From Mycolicibacter heraklionensis (GTDB taxonomy: Bacteria > Actinomycetota > Actinomycetes > Mycobacteriales > Mycobacteriaceae), in assembly GCF_019645815.1 (NCBI RefSeq), contig NZ_CP080997.1, positions 4,220,880 through 4,284,879 of the forward strand: 64,000 nt of DNA, read 5' to 3'. Positions 14,783-23,085 of this stretch are shown piece by piece. The first letter of the stretch is position 1, and every line of letters starts with the position of its first letter. The notes under the pieces are model-generated. The model worked only from the letters and a program-made list of their open reading frames with translations. It was not told the DNA's origin and made no database searches. Both the position numbers and the translations under genes were made by a program.

Positions 14783-16044
14783 ACCTTCGCCGCCGCGCGC
14801 TCGTGTTCGGCGATCCACGCGGCGGTCTCGGCGTGGAAGTGCCGGATCAGCACCTCTTGATCGTTGAGCAGAAAGCGGTCCACCACACCGGTGCCGATCA
14901 TCGTGTGGGTGGCCTCCAACGTACTGGCGTCCTGCAATCCGTACTCCTTGAACGACACCGCCGCCAGTTCTTGGGCGACTCGCTCGCGGGGAGTCCGCGG
15001 CTGTGGAAAGTACAGCGTGCCTTCGAAAATGTGCGAGTCGTGCGCGGTGGGCCAGTAGTGATAGGTCAGGTACCAGCCCTGGCCCCAGAACAGGATCGTG
15101 AAGTTGGGGAAGATCTGAAACGAATCCAACCCCCACGGATCGCATTTCGCGGGATTGAGGCCGTCGGGCATCGGGCCGATATCCGGCGGGTCCCACGGGC
15201 CGAACAACCCGCTCTGGCAGATGTCCTCGATCGGCTTGCGCATCTCGGCCGACATCTCCCAGGCTCGCACCCCCGAGGTGCTCACCAGGCGGTGCGGGCC
15301 CTCGATTCGGTAGTGCGGCGCCTCGAAGCCGGCCTGCTCGGCCGCCACCCGAAAGGCCGTCGGCGTCTGATTCCCGTGCAGTACCGGCGCGTGATAGAAC
15401 TCCTGGAACGCGTCCAGGAAGAGCTTCCAGTTGGAGTTGACCGACGAGCGATATTGCCACCGCGACGTCATACGCCCGAATGGGTAGCCTTCCAAGGCCG
15501 TAACCATCGGCCCCAGGAATTCCCGCAGCGACTGCTCCGGGGCGGCGGCGAAGTTGACGAAGATGAATCCTTCCCAGACGTCGCAGTGCACGCCGACCAA
15601 CCCGTAGCGGCTCTTGTCGAGGTCGAAGAACTCCTCCTCCTGTTGGACGAAGGCCAGGTTGCCGTCCAGGTCGTAGCGCCAGCCGTGGTACTTGCAGGTG
15701 AACTGGCGGCAGTTCCCGCTCGTCTCCTCCAACGGCATGGTGTCCCACACCAACTTGTTGCCCCGATGCCGACAGACGTTGTGGTACGCCTTGATCTCGT
15801 CAGATCCCGTGCGCACCAAGATGATCGAGGTGTTGACAACCTTCAGTTCCCTGGTGAAGTAGCTGCCCTTTCGCGGAAGCTGTTCTACCCGACCGACGTT
15901 CAGCCAGGCACGCCGGAAGATCGCCGCGCGCTCCTTTTCGTACACATCCGGACTGACCGAATCGCGATACGACACCGGTTCGGTACCGAGTTCGGGATAG
16001 TGCTGGGTCCAACTGCCCTCGGGCGGCTTGGGAAAACGCGCCAC
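14779..16044 (-). CDS. Rieske non-heme iron oxygenase, alpha subunit
   Basis: A 421-residue ring-hydroxylating-type oxygenase with both metal sites complete: Rieske ligands Cys91, His93, Cys117 and His120 (CRH and CKYH, with a longer than usual 23-residue gap that includes an extra Cys112), and the mononuclear-iron pair His218/His223 in FQEFYHAPVLH. The likely reaction is O2-dependent hydroxylation fed by a ferredoxin or reductase encoded elsewhere. GTG at 16044 was chosen because GGAG lies five bases upstream; GTG at 16062 is possible. It heads an operon with the small partner, amidohydrolase and MarR, and a good promoter lies at 16090-16118. It is the catalytically standard paralogue of the Cys4 protein. 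Confidence 0.92.
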   Translation of the reverse strand: MARFPKPPEGSWTQHYPELGTEPVSYRDSVSPDVYEKERAAIFRRAWLNVGRVEQLPRKGSYFTRELKVVNTSIILVRTGSDEIKAYHNVCRHRGNKLVWDTMPLEETSGNCRQFTCKYHGWRYDLDGNLAFVQQEEEFFDLDKSRYGLVGVHCDVWEGFIFVNFAAAPEQSLREFLGPMVTALEGYPFGRMTSRWQYRSSVNSNWKLFLDAFQEFYHAPVLHGNQTPTAFRVAAEQAGFEAPHYRIEGPHRLVSTSGVRAWEMSAEMRKPIEDICQSGLFGPWDPPDIGPMPDGLNPAKCDPWGLDSFQIFPNFTILFWGQGWYLTYHYWPTAHDSHIFEGTLYFPQPRTPRERVAQELAAVSFKEYGLQDASTLEATHTMIGTGVVDRFLLNDQEVLIRHFHAETAAWIAEHERAAAKV

Positions 16045-16089
16045 AACCACTCCTGTCCTCACGCCGGGTCACGAGTCTCGTTGGCGCCG

Positions 16090-16128
16090 ACGCTATCGAG
16101 TGGCCCGATTAGTGTCAAGTAGTTGATA
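16090..16128 (-). promoter_or_regulatory. Promoter with overlapping palindromic operator for the Rieske operon
   Basis: On the minus strand a -35 TTGACA (16118-16113) and a -10 TAGCGT (16095-16090) are separated by exactly 17 bases, giving a leader of about 40 bases before the GTG start. The -35 lies inside the palindrome TATCAACTACTTGACA (16128-16113), which matches the one at 9578-9593 at 14 of 16 positions. Binding there would block polymerase, so repression is the likely mode. Confidence 0.65.
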
Positions 16129-16177
16129 CTTGGGGCCGGAAGCCAGTGTCAGCCGTTACGGAAGAACGGACTTCGGG

Positions 16178-17695
16178 TTAGGACTGACTCAGCGCAGCGT
16201 CGCTGTCGCTCTCGGCCTTGAGCGCGGTGTTGGTCAACATCTGCTCGATCACGTTCTTGCCCAGGGCACTGTCGTGGGGCAGCTCGATCGGGTAGCTGCC
16301 ATCGAAGCAGGCGCAGCACAGCCGCGATTTGGGCTGCTCGGTGGCCGCGATCATGTCTTCCTGCCCGACGTAGCCGAGGGTGTCGGCGCCGATGGCGCGC
16401 CGTACCGCTTCGACCATCTCGGTCTCGTCCTCGACGGCGTTGGCGATCAGCTCGGCCGGCGAGGCGAAGTCGATGCCGTAGAAGCACGGCCACTTCACCG
16501 GCGGAGACGCGATCCGCACATGCACCTCCACGGCGCCGGCCTCGCGCAGCATCCGCACCAGGGCGCGCTGGGTGTTGCCCCGCACGATTGAGTCGTCGAC
16601 GACGATCAGCCGCTTGCCGCGGATGATCTCCCGCAGCGGGTTGAGCTTGAGCCGGATGCCGAGCTGACGGATGGTCTGCGAGGGCTGGATGAAGGTTCGC
16701 CCGACGTAGGCGTTCTTGGTCAGGCCCTGCCCATAGTCGATGCCGGACTCCTGGGCGTAGCCCACCGCGGCCGGGGTGCCGGACTCCGGCACGCCGATGA
16801 CCAGGTCGGCCTCGACCGGGTGTTCACGGGCCAGCCGACGACCGATCTCCACCCGAGTGGCGTGCACCGACCGACCGCCGATGGTGGAATCGGGCCGGGC
16901 CAGGTAGACGTATTCGAAGACGCACCCCTTCGGGGTGGGGTTGGCGAATCGGGTGGAGCGCACGCCGTCGGCGTCGATCGCCAGCAGCTCCCCGGGCTCG
17001 ATGTCGCGGACGAACGAGGCACCGACGATGTCGAGCGCGGCAGTCTCAGATGCCACCACCCAGCCGCGGTCGAGCCGGCCCAGCGACAGTGGCCGCACAC
17101 CCCATGGGTCGCGGGCCGCGTACAGGGTGTTCTCGTCCATGAAGATCAGGCAGAAGGCGCCGCGCGCCGTCGGGAGCAGCTCCAGCGCCGCCTGCTCCAG
17201 GGAGCTGTCGGCGGCCCCGTGCGCCAGCAGCGCGCCCAGGATGTCGGAGTCGGTGGTGGCCACGCCGGGACGGCGGGTGTCGATCAGGCCCAGTTCACGG
17301 GCACGACGGGCCAATTCGGCGGTGTTGACCAGGTTGCCGTTGTGACCGAGGGCCACCCCGGTGCCGGCCGCGGTGTTGCGGAACACCGGCTGGGCGTTTT
17401 CCCAGGTGGTGTCGCCGGTGGTGGAGTAGCGGCAGTGCCCGACGGCCACGTGCCCGGGCATGGCTGCCAGCGTCTGCTCCTCGAAAACCTGACTGACCAG
17501 GCCCAAGTCTTTGAAGACCAGCACTTGCGAGCCGTCGCCGACGGCGATGCCGGCGGCCTCCTGGCCACGGTGTTGCAGCGCATACAGGCCGTAATAAGTG
17601 AGCTTCGCTACTTCTTCGCCGGGGGCCCATACGCCGAATACGCCGCACTCTTCACGGGGTGCGTTCTCGAGGTCTACTACCTGCTGGTCCGGCAC
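16178..17695 (-). CDS. purF: Amidophosphoribosyltransferase
   Basis: First committed step of purine synthesis: PRPP plus glutamine gives phosphoribosylamine. The 505-residue protein has a short N-terminal propeptide ending in EECGVFGVW, where Cys becomes the N-terminal nucleophile after processing, the glutaminase loop QHRGQEAAG, the PRPP motif RLIVVDDSIVRGNT, and C-terminal Cys residues (RLCCACFDG) that fit the [4Fe-4S] type of enzyme. Purine nucleotides feed back on this family. In M. tuberculosis purM follows directly; here the oxygenase operon promoter lies immediately after its stop. Confidence 0.97.
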   Translation of the reverse strand: MPDQQVVDLENAPREECGVFGVWAPGEEVAKLTYYGLYALQHRGQEAAGIAVGDGSQVLVFKDLGLVSQVFEEQTLAAMPGHVAVGHCRYSTTGDTTWENAQPVFRNTAAGTGVALGHNGNLVNTAELARRARELGLIDTRRPGVATTDSDILGALLAHGAADSSLEQAALELLPTARGAFCLIFMDENTLYAARDPWGVRPLSLGRLDRGWVVASETAALDIVGASFVRDIEPGELLAIDADGVRSTRFANPTPKGCVFEYVYLARPDSTIGGRSVHATRVEIGRRLAREHPVEADLVIGVPESGTPAAVGYAQESGIDYGQGLTKNAYVGRTFIQPSQTIRQLGIRLKLNPLREIIRGKRLIVVDDSIVRGNTQRALVRMLREAGAVEVHVRIASPPVKWPCFYGIDFASPAELIANAVEDETEMVEAVRRAIGADTLGYVGQEDMIAATEQPKSRLCCACFDGSYPIELPHDSALGKNVIEQMLTNTALKAESDSDAALSQS

Positions 17696-17746
17696 GTTTC
17701 AGCTGCTCCAGGGGGACGGGCCACAGTGACGGTGTTCAGTCTACGG

Positions 17747-18151
17747 TCAACATCCGTCAAGTTTCACCAACGGCAGCCATTCGGCGATCTCGGCGGCGCG
17801 CGAACCGGACAGCCGCAGTTTTCCGGCAGTAGTCGCCTCGCCCGTCTCCAGCAGTCCTGCGGCCAGCAGCAGCCAGCTGCGCGGGTCGGTCTCGACCACG
17901 TTGGGCGGGGTGCCGCGGGTGTGCCGCGGCCCGGCGATGCACTGCACCGCGACGAACGGCGGTATCCGCACCTCCACGCTGGCGCCGGGGGCCAGCTCGG
18001 CCAGGGTGCGGGCGGTCAGACGGACCGCCGCCGCCAACTCGGCACGCTCGGGGGCCGGCCGGCTTCCGTCACGCAGCCATGCCGCGAGCGCCAGCACCGC
18101 TGCGCGGGTCTGCGCCGGGTCCAGCTGCGGACGTGAGCGGGCGGCTGCCAT
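17747..18151 (-). CDS. Sterol carrier family protein (Rv0807-like)
   Basis: A 134-residue protein with a helical N-terminal part (residues 10-50) and a C-terminal region with VEVRIPPFVAVQCI and WLLLAAGLLETGE, matching the small actinobacterial 'sterol carrier family' proteins found beside purF. It has no catalytic motif, signal peptide or membrane span. It lies four bases from the alpha/beta hydrolase gene upstream and 51 bases from purF, so co-transcription into purF is likely. Ligand binding is only a family inference. Confidence 0.78.
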   Translation of the reverse strand: MAAARSRPQLDPAQTRAAVLALAAWLRDGSRPAPERAELAAAVRLTARTLAELAPGASVEVRIPPFVAVQCIAGPRHTRGTPPNVVETDPRSWLLLAAGLLETGEATTAGKLRLSGSRAAEIAEWLPLVKLDGC

Positions 18152-18154
18152 GGG

Positions 18155-18997
18155 TCAGTCGACTGGGTGTGCGGCAAACCAGTCGAGCAGCAGGTCGGCG
18201 AGCCGGTCCGGCTCGGTGTCGGGGATCCAGTGCGAGACGCCCGGCAGTATCTCGAATCGGTAGTCCCCGTCGACGTAGCGGGCCGTGTTGCGAGCCGCCT
18301 TGTCCCGCAGTGCGAAATCACGGTCGCTCCACACATACATCGTCGGAACCGAGATGCGCCCGGCGGCGGCCCGTGGCCCCGACAGGGGCAGCGCCCGGTA
18401 CCAGTTGAGCCCGCCGGTCAACGCTCCCGGTTCGGTCATGGCCCGCGCATCGCGTTCGGCCGCGGCCGCCGGCAGCCCGCCACGCTGCAAGGTTTTGGCC
18501 GCCCGGGCGCCGCCGCTGCGCGTCATCAACCATTCCGGCAGCCACGGCAACTGGAAGAAGCCCATGTACCACGAGGCCAGGCCCTGGCGGCTGGTGACGA
18601 GCGCCTTCACGAACGCGGCGGGGTGCGGCACCGAGACCGGCGACACGGTGGCGAGCCGTTCGGGCAGTTCGGCTGCGACTCCCCACGCGACCGCGGCACC
18701 CCAGTCGTGTCCCACCAGGTGCACGCGCTGCGCGCCGCTGGCGTCGATCAGTGCGCCGATGTCGGCGACGAGTTCGGAGAGGCGATAGTCGCGGCGCCGG
18801 GGCGGTCGGGCACCTGGTGAGTAACCGCGCTGGTTGGGCGCCAGGCATCGGTAGCCCGCGGCGGTGAGCCGGTCGATGACGGCGTTCCAGCTGTCGTTGC
18901 GCTGCGGGAAGCCGTGCAGCAACACCACCACGGGCCCGTCCGGCGGCCCGGCGTCGCGAACATCGAAGACCAGGCCGTCACGGGTGTATCGCTCCAT
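18155..18997 (-). CDS. Alpha/beta hydrolase, epoxide-hydrolase-like
   Basis: A 280-residue hydrolase with the epoxide-hydrolase layout: oxyanion motif HGFPQ at about residue 28, nucleophile elbow GHDWGAAVAW with Asp as nucleophile, a cap region rich in aromatics (SWYMGFFQLPWLPEW), a late acidic residue in WSDRDFALRD, and catalytic His in GVSHWIPDTEP. An Asp nucleophile is shared by epoxide hydrolases and haloalkane dehalogenases; HGFPQ favours epoxide hydrolase. ATG at 18997 (MERYTRDG) was chosen, and one at 19015 adds six residues. Substrate unknown. Confidence 0.87.
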   Translation of the reverse strand: MERYTRDGLVFDVRDAGPPDGPVVVLLHGFPQRNDSWNAVIDRLTAAGYRCLAPNQRGYSPGARPPRRRDYRLSELVADIGALIDASGAQRVHLVGHDWGAAVAWGVAAELPERLATVSPVSVPHPAAFVKALVTSRQGLASWYMGFFQLPWLPEWLMTRSGGARAAKTLQRGGLPAAAAERDARAMTEPGALTGGLNWYRALPLSGPRAAAGRISVPTMYVWSDRDFALRDKAARNTARYVDGDYRFEILPGVSHWIPDTEPDRLADLLLDWFAAHPVD

Positions 18998-19060
18998 GGG
19001 TGAAGCATCCCGCATGGCGCTGGGCGCCGGTACCCGGCCCCGGCGCCTGAACCCGATGGC

Positions 19061-20758
19061 CTATCCGCGTCGCAGGGCCGCGCGGATCCGTTCGGTGTCC
19101 GACGGCGTCCAGCCGTCAGGCGGCAGCACCGCGACCCAGCCGTCCAGGATGGTGTCCGCGTAGTTGTGTCCGTGCCCTGCAGGCATCTGCTCACCGTGGA
19201 ACAGGTCCGCGCTGACCTGCCAGAACGTCACCACCGGGTACCAGCGCATGGACGCCGTGCGGTCCGGGCCGGGCGCCTCGGTCAGCCAGTCGGGTCGGGC
19301 GAACAGCAGATCCGGCGACCACCACACCACCGGGTCGGAAGCGTGCTGCAGGAACAGCACCCGCGTACCGGTCCACGGCGGCGCGGCAATCCGGGCGATC
19401 TCGGCCGGCAAAGTGCCCTGGGCGAACCGCACGGTACGGCCGTTGTCGTAGCGCGGCAGCACCGCGGTGCTGCCGGGGTCACGTCGCACCAGCAGCGCAT
19501 GCCAGAGCGGGCTGGCCTGCGGTGGCCCCACCCACAGCACGGCCTCGTAGCCCATCTCGGCGACGTCGGGCAGCCAGTCGAACGCGGCTTGCCCGGCCAT
19601 CGATCCCAGGCTCTCGCCGTAGAGCACCAGCTTGGGCCGATGGTCGACCGGCAGGCCTCGCCAGCGCTCGGCGATGGTCTGCACCAGCAGCCGTCCGGAG
19701 TCCATCGACTTGCGTTGGTCGGCCAGGAAGGAGATCCAGCTCGGCAGGTAGGAGTACTGCACGGCGACGATTGCGGTGTCGCCGTTGTAGAGCATCTCGA
19801 TCGCGTCGGACGCGGCCGGGTCGACCCACCCGGTGCCGGTGGTGGGCACCACGACCAGCGCCTGGCGGTCGAAGGCGTGGGTGCGGTCCAGTTCGTCGAG
19901 CAGCAGCTGCATCCGGGCTTGATCGTCGCCCGCACTGTGCAGCCCGGCGTACACCCGGATGGGTTCACGGGCGGGCCGTCCGTTGATCCGGGTGAGTTCG
20001 GCGGCGTGCACTCCCCCGGCGACGAAGCTGCGGCCCTGACTCCCCAGGGTGGCCCAGGGCGCCAACGACTCCGGGCTGCCGGATCGCTCCGGTTGCAGCG
20101 GCTGGCTCGTCCCGGGCTGGGTGTCGCTGTCCTCCGGCTGGAACACCGCGCTGGCGCCGGCGAAGAAACCGCGGATCAGCACGCCGTTGATCAAGGTGGT
20201 CAGCAGGACGACGACGATCGCGCTGCCGATGAACATGGCGACTTCGTTGTGCAGGTGCCAACGGCGGATCAGTGCTCGCGCCAGCAGCCGACTGGCGTCG
20301 ATCAGGACCCGCACCGTCGCCACCAGGGCGGCGGACACGCCGATCGCCACGCCGAGCGTGCGCAGGTAGCCCAGTGTCGCCGGGCCCTCGATGCCCAGCA
20401 GCTCGGAGACCTGGCGCTGCCAGCCGGCGGCCGGGATCAGCATCACAACGCACGCGGCCGGCGCCGCCACCACCACAGTTGCCTTGAGCGAGAACAAGAC
20501 CGGTCGCGGCGGCGGCCACCAGCTGGCGCCGCGCAACACGAACCGCTCCACCGTTGCGCCGACCAGCACCCCCAGGCCGTAGCCGAAGGCCGCGTTGATA
20601 CCGCCGATCAGCCCCTGGAACAGCCAGTCGCGCGGCAGCAACGAGGGGGTCAGCGACAGGCAGAAGAACAGCGCGCCGAACGCCACCCCGACGAACCCCA
20701 GCCGCAGCAGGCTCCACGCCCACACCAGCAGCGGGTGTCTCGCCGGTGCCTGCAGCAT
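19061..20758 (-). CDS. Membrane-anchored alpha/beta hydrolase (Abhydrolase_9 type)
   Basis: A 565-residue protein. The N-terminal third holds about five membrane segments (residues 10-35, 40-65, 85-105, 125-150 and 175-200), and the C-terminal part is an alpha/beta hydrolase domain with nucleophile elbow LYGESLGSMAG, an HASDPVVWW segment, and a late His in GHGHNY. This is the architecture of the actinobacterial 'alpha/beta-hydrolase family protein' with an N-terminal membrane domain. It would act at the cell membrane on an unknown ester or lipid. The start at MLQAPARHP lies 10 bases after purL; the open frame further upstream overlaps purL and shows no homology. Confidence 0.85.
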   Translation of the reverse strand: MLQAPARHPLLVWAWSLLRLGFVGVAFGALFFCLSLTPSLLPRDWLFQGLIGGINAAFGYGLGVLVGATVERFVLRGASWWPPPRPVLFSLKATVVVAAPAACVVMLIPAAGWQRQVSELLGIEGPATLGYLRTLGVAIGVSAALVATVRVLIDASRLLARALIRRWHLHNEVAMFIGSAIVVVLLTTLINGVLIRGFFAGASAVFQPEDSDTQPGTSQPLQPERSGSPESLAPWATLGSQGRSFVAGGVHAAELTRINGRPAREPIRVYAGLHSAGDDQARMQLLLDELDRTHAFDRQALVVVPTTGTGWVDPAASDAIEMLYNGDTAIVAVQYSYLPSWISFLADQRKSMDSGRLLVQTIAERWRGLPVDHRPKLVLYGESLGSMAGQAAFDWLPDVAEMGYEAVLWVGPPQASPLWHALLVRRDPGSTAVLPRYDNGRTVRFAQGTLPAEIARIAAPPWTGTRVLFLQHASDPVVWWSPDLLFARPDWLTEAPGPDRTASMRWYPVVTFWQVSADLFHGEQMPAGHGHNYADTILDGWVAVLPPDGWTPSDTERIRAALRRG

Positions 20759-20768
20759 GCCGGTCTGA

Positions 20769-23063
20769 CTATCCGAACATCCCCGGCAGCACCGCTTCGG
20801 AGGTGCTGCGCAGTTCCGCCAGCGACACACTGAACTGACCTTGGACTTCCACGTCCTGCGAGGCCTGGTCCACCACGCCGACTCGGATGGCCGGCAGGCC
20901 ACGCGCCTCGCACATGGAACGCAACCGGCTCTCCTCGGTGCGCGGCACCGCCACCAGCGCCCTGCCCGCCGACTCGGAGAACAGGAACACGAACGGATCG
21001 GCGTCCTCGGGAAGCAAGACGCGGCAACCGGTTTCACCGGCGATCGACGACTCGACCACGGCTTGGATCAGTCCGCCTTCGCTCAAGTCGTGGGCTGCCG
21101 AGATCAGGCCGTCACGCGAAGCGGCGCTCAGCACTTCGGCGAGCAGCTGCTCGCGCCCCAGATCGACCTTAGGCGGCAGCCCGCCCAGGTGATCGCCGGT
21201 CACCTGCGCCCAGATGGACCCGTCGAACTCGTCGCGGGTGTCGCCGAGCAGGATCAGCGTCTCGCCCGGTTCGACGCCGAATGCGGTCGGAAGACGCCGG
21301 CTCACATCGTCGATGACACCGAGCACGCCGACGACCGGGGTGGGGTGGATCGGGGTGGCGCCGGTTTGGTTGTAGAAGCTCACATTGCCGCCGGTCACTG
21401 GAATCCCCAGTGCCGCACAGCCGTCGGCCAGACCGCGAACAGCCTCGGCGAACTGCCACATCACCCCGGGGTCTTCCGGGGAACCGAAGTTCAGGCAGTT
21501 GGTGACGGCGATCGGCGTGGCTCCGGTGACGGCAACGTTGCGGTACGCCTCGGCCAGCGCCAGCTGCGCCCCGGTGTAGGGGTCGAGCTTGGTGTAGCGG
21601 CCGGACGCGTCGGTGGAGATCGTGATCCCGCGCCCGGAAGCCTCGTCGATGCGCAGCATCCCGCCGTCGGCGTGCTCGGCCAGCACGGTGTTGCCCCGCA
21701 CGTAACGGTCGTACTGTTCGGTGATGAACGCCCGGCTGCACAGGTGCGGGCTGCCCAGCAGCGCAAGCAGAGTCGCGCGCAGCTCCTCCCCGGTGGCCGG
21801 CCGCGGCAGCTTGTCCGAACGGTCGGCGTTGAGCGCGTCCTGGGTGTCGGGGCGCTGCACCGGGCGCTGATAGATCGGGCCTTCGTGGGCCACCGTGCGC
21901 GGTGGCACGTCGACGACGGTCTGGCCGTGCCAGGTGATCTGCAGCCGGTCGCCGTCGGTCACCTCGCCGATCACCGTGGCCAGCACGTCCCACTTGTCGC
22001 AGACCGCCATGAAGGCGTCGACGTTCTCCGGGGCCACCACCGCGCACATGCGTTCCTGCGACTCGCTGGAGAGCACCTCGGCGGGGGTCATGTTCGCCGC
22101 GCGCAGCGGCACCTTCTCCAGCTCGATCGCCATACCGCCATCGCCGGCGGAAGCCAACTCGGAAGTGGCACAAGATAATCCGGCACCGCCCAGGTCCTGG
22201 ATGCCGACCACCAGCTTGGCGGCGTACAGCTCCAGACAGCACTCGATGAGCACCTTCTCGGTGAACGGGTCGCCGACCTGAACCGACGGCAGCTTCTTGC
22301 GGCCCGCGCCGCTCTCGTCCCCGCCGAAGGTGTCCGACGCCAGCACGGACACCCCGCCGATGCCGTCCAGGCCGGTACGCGCCCCGAACAGGATGATCTT
22401 GTTTCCGGCACCGGAGGCGAACGCCAGGTGCAGGTCTTCCTTCTTGAGCACGCCGACGCACAGGGCGTTGACCAGCGGGTTGCCCGCGTAGCACGGGTCG
22501 AAGACGGTTTCGCCGCCGATATTGGGCAGCCCCAGGGAGTTGCCGTAGCCGCCGATGCCGCGCACCACCCCGTCGAGCACCCGCCGGGTGTCGGGGGCGT
22601 CGGCGGCGCCGAAACGCAGCTGGTCCATCACCGCGACCGGGCGGGCGCCCATCGCCATGATGTCGCGCACGATGCCGCCCACCCCGGTGGCCGCACCCTG
22701 GTAGGGCTCGACGTAGGACGGGTGGTTGTGCGACTCCACCTTGAAGGTGACCGCCCAGCCGTCGCCGATGTCGACCACGCCGGCGTTCTCGCCGATGCCG
22801 GCGAGCATGGCCTTGCGCATGTCGTCGGTGGTGGTCTCACCGAAGTAGCGCAGGTGCACCTTGGAGGACTTGTAGGAGCAGTGCTCGCTCCACATCACCG
22901 AGTACATGGCCAGCTCGGCGTCGGTGGGGCGGCGGCCCAGGATGTCGCGGATGCGCTGGTACTCGTCGTCCTTAAGACCCAACTCGGCGAACGGTTGCGG
23001 GTGATCCGGCGTCGCAGCGGCGTGTTCGACGGTGTCCAGCGTGGTCGGGGGCGTCACGGGCAC
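20769..23063 (-). CDS. purL: Phosphoribosylformylglycinamidine synthase, large subunit
   Basis: Fourth purine step: FGAR, glutamine-derived ammonia and ATP give FGAM. At 764 residues this is the small (bacterial Gram-positive type) PurL that needs separate PurQ and PurS, both of which lie in the window. Recognisable segments include MWSEHCSYKSSK, VTFKVESHNHPSYVEPYQGAATGVGG, the LGGAGLSCA segment and HDLSEGGL near the C-terminus. The gene is in its expected neighbourhood beside the M18 peptidase. Confidence 0.97.
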   Translation of the reverse strand: MPVTPPTTLDTVEHAAATPDHPQPFAELGLKDDEYQRIRDILGRRPTDAELAMYSVMWSEHCSYKSSKVHLRYFGETTTDDMRKAMLAGIGENAGVVDIGDGWAVTFKVESHNHPSYVEPYQGAATGVGGIVRDIMAMGARPVAVMDQLRFGAADAPDTRRVLDGVVRGIGGYGNSLGLPNIGGETVFDPCYAGNPLVNALCVGVLKKEDLHLAFASGAGNKIILFGARTGLDGIGGVSVLASDTFGGDESGAGRKKLPSVQVGDPFTEKVLIECCLELYAAKLVVGIQDLGGAGLSCATSELASAGDGGMAIELEKVPLRAANMTPAEVLSSESQERMCAVVAPENVDAFMAVCDKWDVLATVIGEVTDGDRLQITWHGQTVVDVPPRTVAHEGPIYQRPVQRPDTQDALNADRSDKLPRPATGEELRATLLALLGSPHLCSRAFITEQYDRYVRGNTVLAEHADGGMLRIDEASGRGITISTDASGRYTKLDPYTGAQLALAEAYRNVAVTGATPIAVTNCLNFGSPEDPGVMWQFAEAVRGLADGCAALGIPVTGGNVSFYNQTGATPIHPTPVVGVLGVIDDVSRRLPTAFGVEPGETLILLGDTRDEFDGSIWAQVTGDHLGGLPPKVDLGREQLLAEVLSAASRDGLISAAHDLSEGGLIQAVVESSIAGETGCRVLLPEDADPFVFLFSESAGRALVAVPRTEESRLRSMCEARGLPAIRVGVVDQASQDVEVQGQFSVSLAELRSTSEAVLPGMFG

Positions 23064-23085
23064 AGTCTATGGCACCGATTTCGGC

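Noticed and set aside
3856..16177. Attachment sites or mobile-element ends flanking the oxidative island
   Set aside because: No direct repeats shared between 3856-3912 and 16129-16177, no integrase, transposase or tRNA at either border.
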